Part shown: positions 1 through 6,276 of the stretch, piece after piece
Numbering within the stretch: the stretch's first letter is position 1
Layout of the letters: every line of letters begins with the position of its first letter
Assembly (NCBI GenBank): GCA_017622635.1
Contig: JAGAQS010000149.1
Coordinates: 1 to 11,135, forward strand
Direction: 5' to 3'
Source of the DNA: Ruminococcus sp.
GTDB taxonomy: Bacteria > Bacillota > Clostridia > Oscillospirales > Ruminococcaceae
Length of the DNA: 11,135 nt
The notes under the pieces: generated by a model
What the model saw: only the letters and a program-made list of their open reading frames with translations
Told to the model about the DNA's origin: nothing
The model's database searches: none
Position numbers and translations under genes: made by a program

Positions 1-1986
1 GCCTGAAGTCTTACAGATGTCTTTGAAGTAATAGCCGTTTGCACTGAGATATGAAAAAGGTTTTTCAACAAACGGGTATTCAAATTTTATTGACGGAACG
101 GCAAAGATATATGCGAAGATTCCTATAAGAACGAAAAGGGTGTGATATTCGGAGTCAATGAAGTCGTTTATTGTAAGGGAATATTTTATTCCGAAATCAA
201 ACGGAGAATCAAAACGTACATAGTTATACCACATCTGAACCGAACCGAGAACAACAAACGGTATCAATGCACATAGTATATATTTTATTTTCCTGTTTTT
301 CACTGTTTTTATACTTCCGTCTGTTTCGGTAACTTTTGAAGAATTTCTGAAACCTATTGCGTAATATACGCAGGCACATATTGAGTATACCGCAAGTGTG
401 GGACGGCAAAGTACTGCTATTGCAAGAAACAGAGAGGCAAGTGTGACTTTTTTAAGTGAAATTTCACCTTTTCCGATTACTTCTGAGGATATCAGGAAGT
501 AAGCACCGAGAGCCGTAAAGGCAAAACCTGATGATATTGATATTTCGTAGAAAAGAGGTCGTCCGACACTGTACCATATTCCGCAGGCTGTAAGAATAAT
601 TACAAGTCCTGCAATATAACAGCCTGACGGTATACGGCTGAACCAACGTTTTATTATTGCGTTGTATGTCATTGCGAGGAATATAAGACCGAGTACCGAG
701 AAAATAAACACAGCGGCTTCCGTCGGGAAGAAACTGCCTGTTATAAGGTGATAGGGCAGAAAAAGCAGTATTACGGGTGCTATTCCGTAGTATGAGTAAT
801 ATTTTCCCTTATAGAAAACATGGTCCCATTCTTCATCGTCGGTTACCGATTCACGTAGATATCTGTCATAAGGGTCATCTATTTCAAAAAGTTCCTTTAC
901 GGGTTCCTGTAACAGTGATACCTGACCGTTTTCAAAGGCTGTGACAAGTTCTTCTGAAATCTGGTTGCCACTTTTCTGAGAAAAATAATCTTTCGTATCA
1001 TACGAAATTTTTTCGCACGTCATGCCGAATCCAATGAGAACAGCCGAAACGGTAATTATAAGTGACGCTATTTCACATAATTTCAGATTTTCTTTGTATG
1101 TTCTCTGCATGATTCCTGAAAATGCAATGGCATAAACAAGAGTTGAAACAATGATAATCAACATCATTCTTAAAACCGATATTTCAAACGGAATGGGTGT
1201 ATTCAGTTCAATTGACGATATATCAAATATATCATAACTGTTTTTACCTGAGAAATTGAACTGAAGTGAACCGACTTTACCCGAAAGCAGAACGGTTGTA
1301 TATTCCGTGCCTGAATTTGTTGTAACGACATTTGCATTTATTATTGAATTACGGTATAACGCCGATGTTTCGTCGGTTGCGTCAACACTGACCGAAAGGC
1401 TGTCAGCATTTGCATTTTCTATATTTATTTTTATTGTGCCGACTTTTTTGTTTATGTCTTTAAATTCAACTGTAGATGTATCTGTTCCCCTTACTTTTAT
1501 ATAATCCGTGGATTTTTCCGATTCGTCACTGACTGACGTTGAGTCCGATAAAGAAAGTGTCTGCTGTTCATAGTTTCCGAAAAATATTCTGTATGACGGA
1601 AACTGAAAGACAGTTATTTCAAGTATTGAGGCGACAAGAATTATTTTAGATACAAATTTAAGGGTACGTGACTGTATTTTTTGTTTTATTATATTACATA
1701 CTTTTTCAAGAATGAGAACCGCTCCCGCAACGGCAAACATTCCGTGAAACATACCCGTGTCTATAATACCTGTTATATCTGATATTCCGAGAAGTGCCGT
1801 AAATATGGTACAGATATCCGCAAAAAGTATTTTTTTCTGTACAGGTGACGTTTTTTTGTCTGTTTCTTTACTGTCGTTTTCCGTTTCGGTCGGAGGGGGC
1901 ATTGATTTTTTTGTGTCTGTCATAAAAATTACAGATGCAGAAATCATCATTATAATTACAATAAAAAACAGTAGTTTTATTAACAT
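1..1986 (-). CDS. polytopic membrane protein, probable GT-C family glycosyltransferase (3' end outside the window)
   Basis: An uninterrupted reading frame of 662 codons runs from ATG at 1986 to the left edge with no stop, so the C-terminus is missing. The start follows an AAAGGA ribosome site. Hydrophobic segments lie near residues 4-22, 53-75, 78-98 and 112-130. A polar, Ser/Thr- and beta-strand-rich stretch of about 120 residues follows (about 140-260), then many more membrane segments. Visible motifs are YYSYYGIAP (396-404) before LLFLPYHLITG, RPT at 528-530, and RFDSPFDFG (591-599). A pattern of this kind (NYxRFxSPFxFG, with aromatic YYGIAP before a membrane helix) is familiar from bacterial PMT/ArnT-like GT-C glycosyltransferases, which take sugar from a polyprenyl-phosphate donor on the outer face of the membrane. 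Family membership is inferred from motifs and topology; donor and acceptor are unknown. The catalytic Asp expected in an early loop was not identified with confidence. It lies downstream of the solute-binding lipoprotein gene and could share its transcript. Confidence 0.6.
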   Translation of the reverse strand, partial: MLIKLLFFIVIIMMISASVIFMTDTKKSMPPPTETENDSKETDKKTSPVQKKILFADICTIFTALLGISDITGIIDTGMFHGMFAVAGAVLILEKVCNIIKQKIQSRTLKFVSKIILVASILEITVFQFPSYRIFFGNYEQQTLSLSDSTSVSDESEKSTDYIKVRGTDTSTVEFKDINKKVGTIKINIENANADSLSVSVDATDETSALYRNSIINANVVTTNSGTEYTTVLLSGKVGSLQFNFSGKNSYDIFDISSIELNTPIPFEISVLRMMLIIIVSTLVYAIAFSGIMQRTYKENLKLCEIASLIITVSAVLIGFGMTCEKISYDTKDYFSQKSGNQISEELVTAFENGQVSLLQEPVKELFEIDDPYDRYLRESVTDDEEWDHVFYKGKYYSYYGIAPVILLFLPYHLITGSFFPTEAAVFIFSVLGLIFLAMTYNAIIKRWFSRIPSGCYIAGLVIILTACGIWYSVGRPLFYEISISSGFAFTALGAYFLISSEVIGKGEISLKKVTLASLFLAIAVLCRPTLAVYSICACVYYAIGFRNSSKVTETDGSIKTVKNRKIKYILCALIPFVVLGSVQMWYNYVRFDSPFDFGIKYSLTINDFIDSEYHTLFVLIGIFAYIFAVPSIKFEYPFVEKPFSYLSANGYYFKDICKTSG

Positions 1987-2012
1987 AGTGCTTTTCCTTT
2001 CGTTTACAAAAT

Positions 2013-2042
2013 ATATGGGACAACGTTCAGGCTGTCCCATAT
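2013..2042 (-). terminator. stem-loop between lipoprotein and membrane protein genes, possible weak terminator
   Basis: The arms 2013-2022 and 2033-2042 pair perfectly over 10 bp (core ATGGGACA/TGTCCCAT) around a 10-base loop. On the minus strand the stem begins two bases after the lipoprotein stop codon and is followed by ATATTTTGT, a short U-rich tail. It could end part of the transcription after the lipoprotein gene, or protect the 3' end of its mRNA, while some polymerase reads on into the membrane protein gene. The T-run is short and no separate promoter for the next gene is visible, so full termination is uncertain. Confidence 0.5.
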
Positions 2043-2044
2043 TT

Positions 2045-3451
2045 TTAGTTTTCTTTTTTGTTTAAACGTGCGGTTTCTTTCCTTATTTCAGGTGAACATG
2101 AATCACGCAGGGTTTTCCATGTTTCATAAGTACCGCCCGATTTTAGCATATCTTTTTCAAGTCTGTCAATTATACCGTCAGAACCCTCCGAACTGTAAAA
2201 ATTTTCGCCCATTCCGTAGGCAAAATCAACAACGGGTGTTATTCTTGTCGGGTCTGTATATTCGTGAAGCAGGTCATACTGTTCGGAAGTAAGCTGACTG
2301 ACTGTAACGCCCTTGTCGTTTGTCTGCGGAAGAAGTGCATACTCCTTTGCGGGTTTTCTGTATTCCCTCTGAGTTGCCGCAAATCTTTCACATTTTATAT
2401 ATGTTGCAACTGCGTGACCTTTCTGTGAATTTTTCACAAGCATTTTGGCATCAAAGTTACATACTATATAGTTTTCCTTTGTGTTTTTGTATTTCGGAAA
2501 AGGTACAGCCATGAAGTCCATATCGGGACATCTGACATTTGAAACGCCTATAGTCCAGAAAGGAGCGGCAAAGAAAAGTGTACCCTTTCCCGACGGAAAA
2601 CTGTCATTTCTGTACGGTGAATAAAGTTGTTTGTTTGCTATTTCCTGCATAAACGTTTCGGCTTCTTTTATAGGAACGGTGTTTAAACTGTTCACAAGTC
2701 TTTCTTTTCTGTAGGTCACTATATTGAAACCCGTGGAATGTATAAGGGAATTACCTACAAATCCGTTTATTCCGTAACCGCCTGTATTGGTATGGAATGT
2801 TTCCATCATATCCATGAAAGCGTCCCAGTCCCATTCGCCCTCCTTGTAAAGTTCATATGGGTCGTCAAGCTTGTTTTCCTCCATCATCTTACGGCTGTAG
2901 GTAAGTACAACGGGGTCTGACAGTGAATAGGGTATAACATAATGACTGCCGTTGTATTCAAACTTATCAATAACATCTGACATATTGTCCCATATACTGC
3001 TGTTGATTTCAAGTGAATTGAAGTAAGGGTCAAGCGGTTCATACAGATTTTTACTTACTCCGTCGGGTAACGCACTGACATCATATTCAACCATATCAAC
3101 TGCGTCGCCTGCCAGAATCATTGACGAAAGCTTTTCAAATCTTTCTTCAACAGATGTATGCACAAATTTTACTTTACCGCCGAAAACGTCCTCGAAAAGT
3201 GACAGTGCCACAGAACGCTCGTCTTTTTCCTGTGGGTTAAGGTCATAGTCTGAAAGCCATACTATTTCAGTACCCGATATATCGTCAGGTTCACTTATTT
3301 CGGGTTCTTCGCCTTCGGGAAGCATTGCTATCGGCTTGTCGTCTTTTTCAACTGACAGATTTCCTGTTACGTTTTTTCTACAGGAAACCGATGAAGTCAT
3401 CACTGTTGTTACGGCAATGATTCCTGCAAGTGTTTTCTTTATATTTTTCAT
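2045..3451 (-). CDS. extracellular solute-binding lipoprotein, family 1 (sugar ABC transporter type)
   Basis: The product has 468 residues from ATG at 3451, chosen because AAAGGAG lies 8 bases before it. An in-frame ATG at 3469 has no ribosome site. The N-terminus is a lipoprotein signal: KNIKK, a hydrophobic core, then SSVSC with Cys24 as the probable lipidated residue. Ser at -3 is unusual for a lipobox. An acidic linker (about 35-58) leads into a family 1 solute-binding fold: EIVWLSDYD near 62-70, an aspartate-rich hinge (AGDAVDMVEYDVSALPDG), GSHYVIPYS at 168-176 and the WDWDAF element at 207-212, all typical of sugar-binding SBPs (SBP_bac_1). Such proteins sit on the outer face of the membrane and pass ligand to an ABC permease. 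No permease or ATPase gene is adjacent, so the ligand and the transporter are unknown. A consensus sigma-A promoter lies upstream at 3508-3537. Confidence 0.85.
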   Translation of the reverse strand: MKNIKKTLAGIIAVTTVMTSSVSCRKNVTGNLSVEKDDKPIAMLPEGEEPEISEPDDISGTEIVWLSDYDLNPQEKDERSVALSLFEDVFGGKVKFVHTSVEERFEKLSSMILAGDAVDMVEYDVSALPDGVSKNLYEPLDPYFNSLEINSSIWDNMSDVIDKFEYNGSHYVIPYSLSDPVVLTYSRKMMEENKLDDPYELYKEGEWDWDAFMDMMETFHTNTGGYGINGFVGNSLIHSTGFNIVTYRKERLVNSLNTVPIKEAETFMQEIANKQLYSPYRNDSFPSGKGTLFFAAPFWTIGVSNVRCPDMDFMAVPFPKYKNTKENYIVCNFDAKMLVKNSQKGHAVATYIKCERFAATQREYRKPAKEYALLPQTNDKGVTVSQLTSEQYDLLHEYTDPTRITPVVDFAYGMGENFYSSEGSDGIIDRLEKDMLKSGGTYETWKTLRDSCSPEIRKETARLNKKEN

Positions 3452-3507
3452 ACGGAGGTCTCCTTTCATTGCTCATTACAGTTATTCCATACAGATTTAT
3501 TCATTTT

Positions 3508-3537
3508 ATTATACATTATATTTTGGTACTGTGTCAA
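3508..3537 (-). promoter_or_regulatory. sigma-A promoter of the solute-binding lipoprotein gene
   Basis: On the minus strand a perfect -35 TTGACA (3537-3532) and a perfect -10 TATAAT (3513-3508) are separated by 18 bases. A second TATAAT at 3520-3515 is too close to the -35 box to be used with it. The expected transcription start is near 3501, giving a leader of about 50 bases before the lipoprotein ATG at 3451. Confidence 0.75.
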
Positions 3538-3602
3538 GTATTTTGTAAAATCCTTATGTGATAATTTATACACATTTCAGTTTTTTAATATTGCCGTAAA
3601 CA

Positions 3603-3659
3603 ACGGTATATCCTTGCTTTACGGTCTTTGTCACCATACGGTGATAATGTATTTACGGT
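3603..3659 (+). repeat. four ACGGT direct repeats, 17-18 bases apart
   Basis: ACGGT occurs at 3603, 3621, 3638 and 3655, with start-to-start spacings of 18, 17 and 17 bases. The second and fourth copies extend to TTTACGGT, and the third is CATACGGT. The array lies between the two divergent promoters, about 66 bases behind the leftward -35 and 39 bases before the rightward -35. Regular short direct repeats in such a place suggest a binding site for a multimeric regulator. No regulator is identified, and chance cannot be excluded from one sequence. Confidence 0.45.
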
Positions 3660-3697
3660 AAAAATATCGTTTTTTGAAAGAAATTTTCTGAAAAGAC

Positions 3698-3726
3698 TTG
3701 ATTTTTGCTGAAATGCGTGATATAAT
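3698..3726 (+). promoter_or_regulatory. sigma-A promoter of the rimP-nusA-infB operon
   Basis: The -35 TTGATT (3698-3703; 4 of 6 matches to TTGACA) and a perfect -10 TATAAT (3721-3726) are separated by 17 bases. T- and A-rich sequence at 3661-3690 could act as an UP element. Transcription should begin near 3733, giving a leader of about 93 bases before the rimP ATG. Confidence 0.75.
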
Positions 3727-3750
3727 AGATATAAGGTAATAGTTAACCTC

Positions 3751-3774
3751 AAAGACCGGAAATCTCCGGTCTTT
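3751..3774 (+). terminator. rimP leader hairpin, candidate attenuator
   Basis: The arms 3751-3760 (AAAGACCGGA) and 3765-3774 (TCCGGTCTTT) pair perfectly over 10 bp around the four-base loop AATC. The tail CGTTTATATT is only moderately U-rich, so the hairpin looks like a weak intrinsic terminator. It lies about 18 bases after the predicted transcription start and about 50 bases before the rimP ATG. In Bacillus subtilis NusA is reported to autoregulate this operon by attenuation in the leader, through a terminator that needs NusA. A strong stem with a poor U-tract in this position fits such a role. That role is inferred here. Confidence 0.55.
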
Positions 3775-3825
3775 CGTTTATATTGGGACTATTGTGTAAA
3801 TTGAGTGAAAGGAGAGAGATTACAG

Positions 3826-4299
3826 ATGAAATTCAAAAAATTCGGTGCTACCGAACAGAAAGTATATGACCTTGTGAAACCGATAACGGACGAACTCGGT
3901 TATTATCTCTGGGACGTATGCTATGAAAAGGAAGGTGCGGTGTGGTATCTCCGCATATTTATTGACAGTGACGACGGTATAACAATTGAGGACTGCGAAA
4001 GGGCAAACGCTCCTATAAATGCAGTCATGGACGAAAAAGACCCCATTTCACAGGCTTATACTCTTGAAGTCGGTTCTGCCGGTCTTGAGAGGGAACTTGT
4101 CAAGGAAGAACATTTTGAAATATGCGAGGGTGATACGGTCAGAATCCGTTTCATAAGAAACGTTGACGGTGAAAAGGAAGTTACAGCGGTTCTTTCGGGT
4201 GCGGACAAAGACGGTGTTTCCATTGTTCTTGACGACGGAAGCAGAAAGACATTTCCGCTTTCCGATATTGCCTATGTAAAGCTTTATTTTGAATTTTAA
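3826..4299 (+). CDS. rimP: ribosome maturation factor RimP
   Basis: A 157-residue protein of the RimP (YlxS/YhbC) family, which binds the 30S subunit during its late assembly. The N-terminal alpha/beta domain (about 8-88) holds the family signature LEVGSAGLER at 80-89; most members have Pro where this one has Ala85. A C-terminal SH3-like domain follows, with GDTVRIRF, then TAVLSG and IAYVKLYFEF at the end. The length is normal for the family. The ATG at 3826 is chosen because AAAGGAGAG (3808-3816) precedes it; the in-frame GTG at 3805 lies before that site and has no ribosome site of its own. It is the first gene of the operon, upstream of nusA as in most bacteria. Confidence 0.95.
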   Translation: MKFKKFGATEQKVYDLVKPITDELGYYLWDVCYEKEGAVWYLRIFIDSDDGITIEDCERANAPINAVMDEKDPISQAYTLEVGSAGLERELVKEEHFEICEGDTVRIRFIRNVDGEKEVTAVLSGADKDGVSIVLDDGSRKTFPLSDIAYVKLYFEF

Positions 4300-4367
4300 T
4301 CGGATTCACAGGTTTTTACAACCGTAATCAATGAAAATATTTTTATATACTGGAGGAATATACAGAC

Positions 4368-5603
4368 ATGAACATTAACAAGAGCTTTTTCGATGCACTT
4401 CAATCTCTCGGAGAGGAAAACAGCGTTGAAACTGACCTCCTCATCGAAAAAGTAAAGTCGGCAATGCTTAAAGCTGCAAGAAAGGCTTATCCGCACAGTG
4501 AAGAACGTATCAAGGTTGAAATCGACCCGTTGACCAAGAAGTTTGCGATGTATATCGAACAGGAAATCATTGACGATTATCCTATCGACGAAAACGAAAT
4601 CAATATTGACGTTGCAAGAACCATTGACCCGTATGCTGTTGTAGGCGGTAAGATTCTGAAAGAAATTGATATTTCAAAACTCGGCAGAATGGCGGCACTT
4701 TCGGCAAAGCAGTCAATAAAGGGCGACCTCAGGGAAATTAACCGTGAACAGATGCTCAGCCGTTTTGAATCAAAGGAACATGAGTGTATTACGGCTAAAG
4801 TTTCTCAGATTGACCCCGGCAGAGGCACTGTTACTGTTGAATATGAGGGAACTGAACTATATCTTTTCAGAAATGAACAGATTCCCGGAGAAGTTCTTAA
4901 AGAGGGTTCGTCCGTAAAGGTATATGTAACCAGTATTATAGGAAAGACAAAAAAGCCTATTGTCAAGATTTCACGTACTCACAAAGACCTCGTAAAGAGA
5001 CTTTTTGAACTTGAAGTCCCCGAAATATACGACGGAACGGTTGAAGTCAAGTCAATTTCAAGAGAAGCGGGTTCAAGAACAAAAATAGCCGTATGGTCAA
5101 GAGACCCGAATGTTGACGCAGTAGGTGCTTGTATAGGTACTGAACGTTCAAGAATAAAGGCTGTTGTGGAAGAACTCAACAACGAAAAAATAGATATTAT
5201 TCCATGGAGTGAAGTACCTGAAAAGTTCATTGCAAAGGCACTTGCACCTGCGTCTGTTCTTAAAACGGTTATTACTTCCGAAGAAGAAAAGACCTGTACC
5301 GTTATAGTTCCGAACAATCAGCTTTCGCTTGCTATCGGAAACAAGGGTCAGAATGCAAAGCTTGCCGCAAAACTTACGGGATACAAAATTGACATAAAAC
5401 CTCAGTTTGATACCGAAACAAACAAGGAAGCACCCGAACTCAGTCCCGATTTCAAAGTACCTGAACCGCAGGTTAAGGAAGAAACAGAGGAAAAGGAAAC
5501 AACTGTTGAATCACCTGTTACGGAAGAATCAAAGACTGAAGAAAATAAAGAAGTTTCCGCAGAGACAGTTACTTCTGAAGAACCTGCTCCGAAAGAGGAA
5601 TAA
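4368..5603 (+). CDS. nusA: transcription termination/antitermination protein NusA
   Basis: A 411-residue protein that binds RNA polymerase and nascent RNA and controls pausing, termination and antitermination. In order: the polymerase-binding N-terminal domain (about 1-125, beginning NINKSFFDALQSLGEE), an S1 domain (about 135-200, HECITAKVSQIDPGRGTVTVEYEG), KH1 with GACIGTERSRIK from Gly253, and KH2 with AIGNKGQNAKLAAKLTG (GNKGQN from Gly324). The KH2 domain ends near residue 345. The last 66 residues form a low-complexity acidic tail with 20 Glu and seven Lys, so the protein is longer than the roughly 370 residues of Bacillus NusA; the two C-terminal acidic repeats of E. coli NusA are absent. 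A GGAGG site at 4352-4356 precedes the ATG. The stop codon is three bases before ylxR. Confidence 0.97.
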   Translation: MNINKSFFDALQSLGEENSVETDLLIEKVKSAMLKAARKAYPHSEERIKVEIDPLTKKFAMYIEQEIIDDYPIDENEINIDVARTIDPYAVVGGKILKEIDISKLGRMAALSAKQSIKGDLREINREQMLSRFESKEHECITAKVSQIDPGRGTVTVEYEGTELYLFRNEQIPGEVLKEGSSVKVYVTSIIGKTKKPIVKISRTHKDLVKRLFELEVPEIYDGTVEVKSISREAGSRTKIAVWSRDPNVDAVGACIGTERSRIKAVVEELNNEKIDIIPWSEVPEKFIAKALAPASVLKTVITSEEEKTCTVIVPNNQLSLAIGNKGQNAKLAAKLTGYKIDIKPQFDTETNKEAPELSPDFKVPEPQVKEETEEKETTVESPVTEESKTEENKEVSAETVTSEEPAPKEE

Positions 5604-5606
5604 TAT

Positions 5607-5876
5607 ATGAAACCGAAAAAAATTCCCATGAGAATGTGTCTGGGTTGCGGTGAGATGAAATCCAAAAAGGAACTTATACGTGTGGTCAAATCTTCCGAGG
5701 GTGAAATAAGTCTTGACTTTACAGGAAAAAAATCCGGCAGAGGTGCATATATATGCCGAAACGGTGAATGTTTTGACAAGGCAAGAAAGGCACGCAGGTT
5801 TGAAAAATCATTTTCATGCAGAATAGATGAAAGCATTTACGGGGTGATGGCAGATGAACTCGAAAAAAACAGCTAA
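5607..5876 (+). CDS. ylxR: YlxR/RnpM family RNA-binding protein (DUF448)
   Basis: An 89-residue basic protein of the YlxR family. It shows the characteristic RMCLGCGEMKSKKELIRVV (Cys11 and Cys14), then GRGAYIC (44-50) with Cys55, KARKARRFEKSF and an acidic C-terminus. In Bacillus YlxR has been reported to bind and modulate RNase P (RnpM) and to influence expression of other genes. The place directly after nusA is the conserved one. Its ribosome site AAAGAGGA lies in the last codons of nusA, so translation is probably coupled. Its last 23 bases overlap ylxQ. Confidence 0.93.
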   Translation: MKPKKIPMRMCLGCGEMKSKKELIRVVKSSEGEISLDFTGKKSGRGAYICRNGECFDKARKARRFEKSFSCRIDESIYGVMADELEKNS

Positions 5877-6159
5877 TCTGCTTACGATATGTCTGAAAGC
5901 AGGAAAAACAGTAAAGGGATTTGACAGTGTGTGCGATGCAGTGAAAAACGGTAATTCGTTCTGTGTACTGACTGCTTCCGACGCATCTGAAAAAACCGTC
6001 AAGGAAATTTCGTTTATATGCGGTAAATATTCCGTTCCGCTTTTCCGTACCGAACTTACAAAAGAGGAAATCGGTATTTTGTGCGGAAAGCTTACGGCGG
6101 TTATTGCCGTATGTGACAGGGGATTTGCAGACGGTTTTGCAAAAATTGTCAATACTTAA
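5854..6159 (+). CDS. ylxQ: YlxQ, L7Ae/L30e-family RNA-binding protein
   Basis: A 101-residue protein of the L7Ae/L30e/S12e family, which recognises kink-turns in RNA. Family features are LLTICLKAGKTVKGFDSV, the central hydrophobic strand FCVLTASDASEKT, VPLFRT, and ELTKEEIGILCGKLTAVIAVCDRGFADGF. In Bacillus the product (YlxQ/RplGA) is a ribosome-associated L7Ae-like protein that is not essential. The ATG at 5854 lies inside the end of ylxR, in another frame, with GGGGTGATGG just before it, so the two are probably translated together. Its RNA target here is unknown. The stop codon lies within the inverted repeat that opens the infB leader. Confidence 0.9.
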   Translation: MNSKKTANLLTICLKAGKTVKGFDSVCDAVKNGNSFCVLTASDASEKTVKEISFICGKYSVPLFRTELTKEEIGILCGKLTAVIAVCDRGFADGFAKIVNT

Positions 6160-6249
6160 TTACAGCAAAGACTGTATTGACATATATTTAAGATAAAACA
6201 GAATTGCCGTAAATTACGGCAGTTCAAAGCCCGACCGTATTGTATACGG
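6147..6249 (+). promoter_or_regulatory. ylxQ-infB gap with three inverted repeats (infB leader)
   Basis: Three dyads lie in the 117-base gap and the end of ylxQ. The first pairs 6147-6155 (TGTCAATAC) with 6174-6182 (GTATTGACA): 9 bp, 18-base loop, spanning the ylxQ stop codon and followed by TATATTTA. The second is a 17-base palindrome at 6205-6221, TGCCGTAA-A-TTACGGCA. The third pairs 6235-6240 with 6244-6249 (CCGTAT/ATACGG). They may be mRNA hairpins controlling infB, processing sites or protein-binding sites. None has the strong U-tract of a full intrinsic terminator. Confidence 0.45.
6177..6204 (+). promoter_or_regulatory. possible weak internal promoter before infB
   Basis: A perfect -35 TTGACA (6177-6182) is followed after 16 bases by CAGAAT (6199-6204), which matches the -10 consensus at four positions. 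It would begin transcription within or just after the palindrome at 6205-6221. The poor -10 makes it doubtful. The -35 box is also one arm of an inverted repeat. Confidence 0.3.
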
Positions 6250-6276
6250 CACAATTAACTGGAGGTATTTGAGCCT

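Larger units (their letters stand above)
3452..3825. promoter_or_regulatory. divergent intergenic control region
   Basis: This 374-base AT-rich gap separates the leftward lipoprotein gene from the rightward rimP operon. No convincing coding frame is visible. It contains a leftward promoter (3508-3537), four ACGGT direct repeats (3603-3659), two small dyads (CCGTAAA at 3594-3600 with TTTACGG at 3618-3624; TCACC/GGTGA at 3631-3644), a rightward promoter (3698-3726) and a leader hairpin (3751-3774). The two -35 boxes are 160 bases apart. Confidence 0.8.

Noticed and set aside
3452..3469. In-frame ATG at 3469 that would add six residues to the lipoprotein.
   Set aside because: It has no ribosome site, whereas AAAGGAG lies inside this stretch at the right distance from the ATG at 3451, which also gives a normal signal peptide.
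3566..3574. TTATACACA, a match to the DnaA-box pattern TTATNCACA, next to the divergent promoters.
   Set aside because: A single 9-base match in AT-rich DNA is expected by chance; no second box, AT-rich unwinding element or replication gene is near.
3805..3825. In-frame GTG that would lengthen RimP by seven residues.
   Set aside because: The ribosome site AAAGGAG lies after this GTG and before the ATG at 3826, and the shorter form fits the family.
4315..4343. TTTACA-17-TATTTT as a possible promoter before nusA.
   Set aside because: The -10 box is weak and the gap is AT-rich, so a match of this quality is expected by chance.
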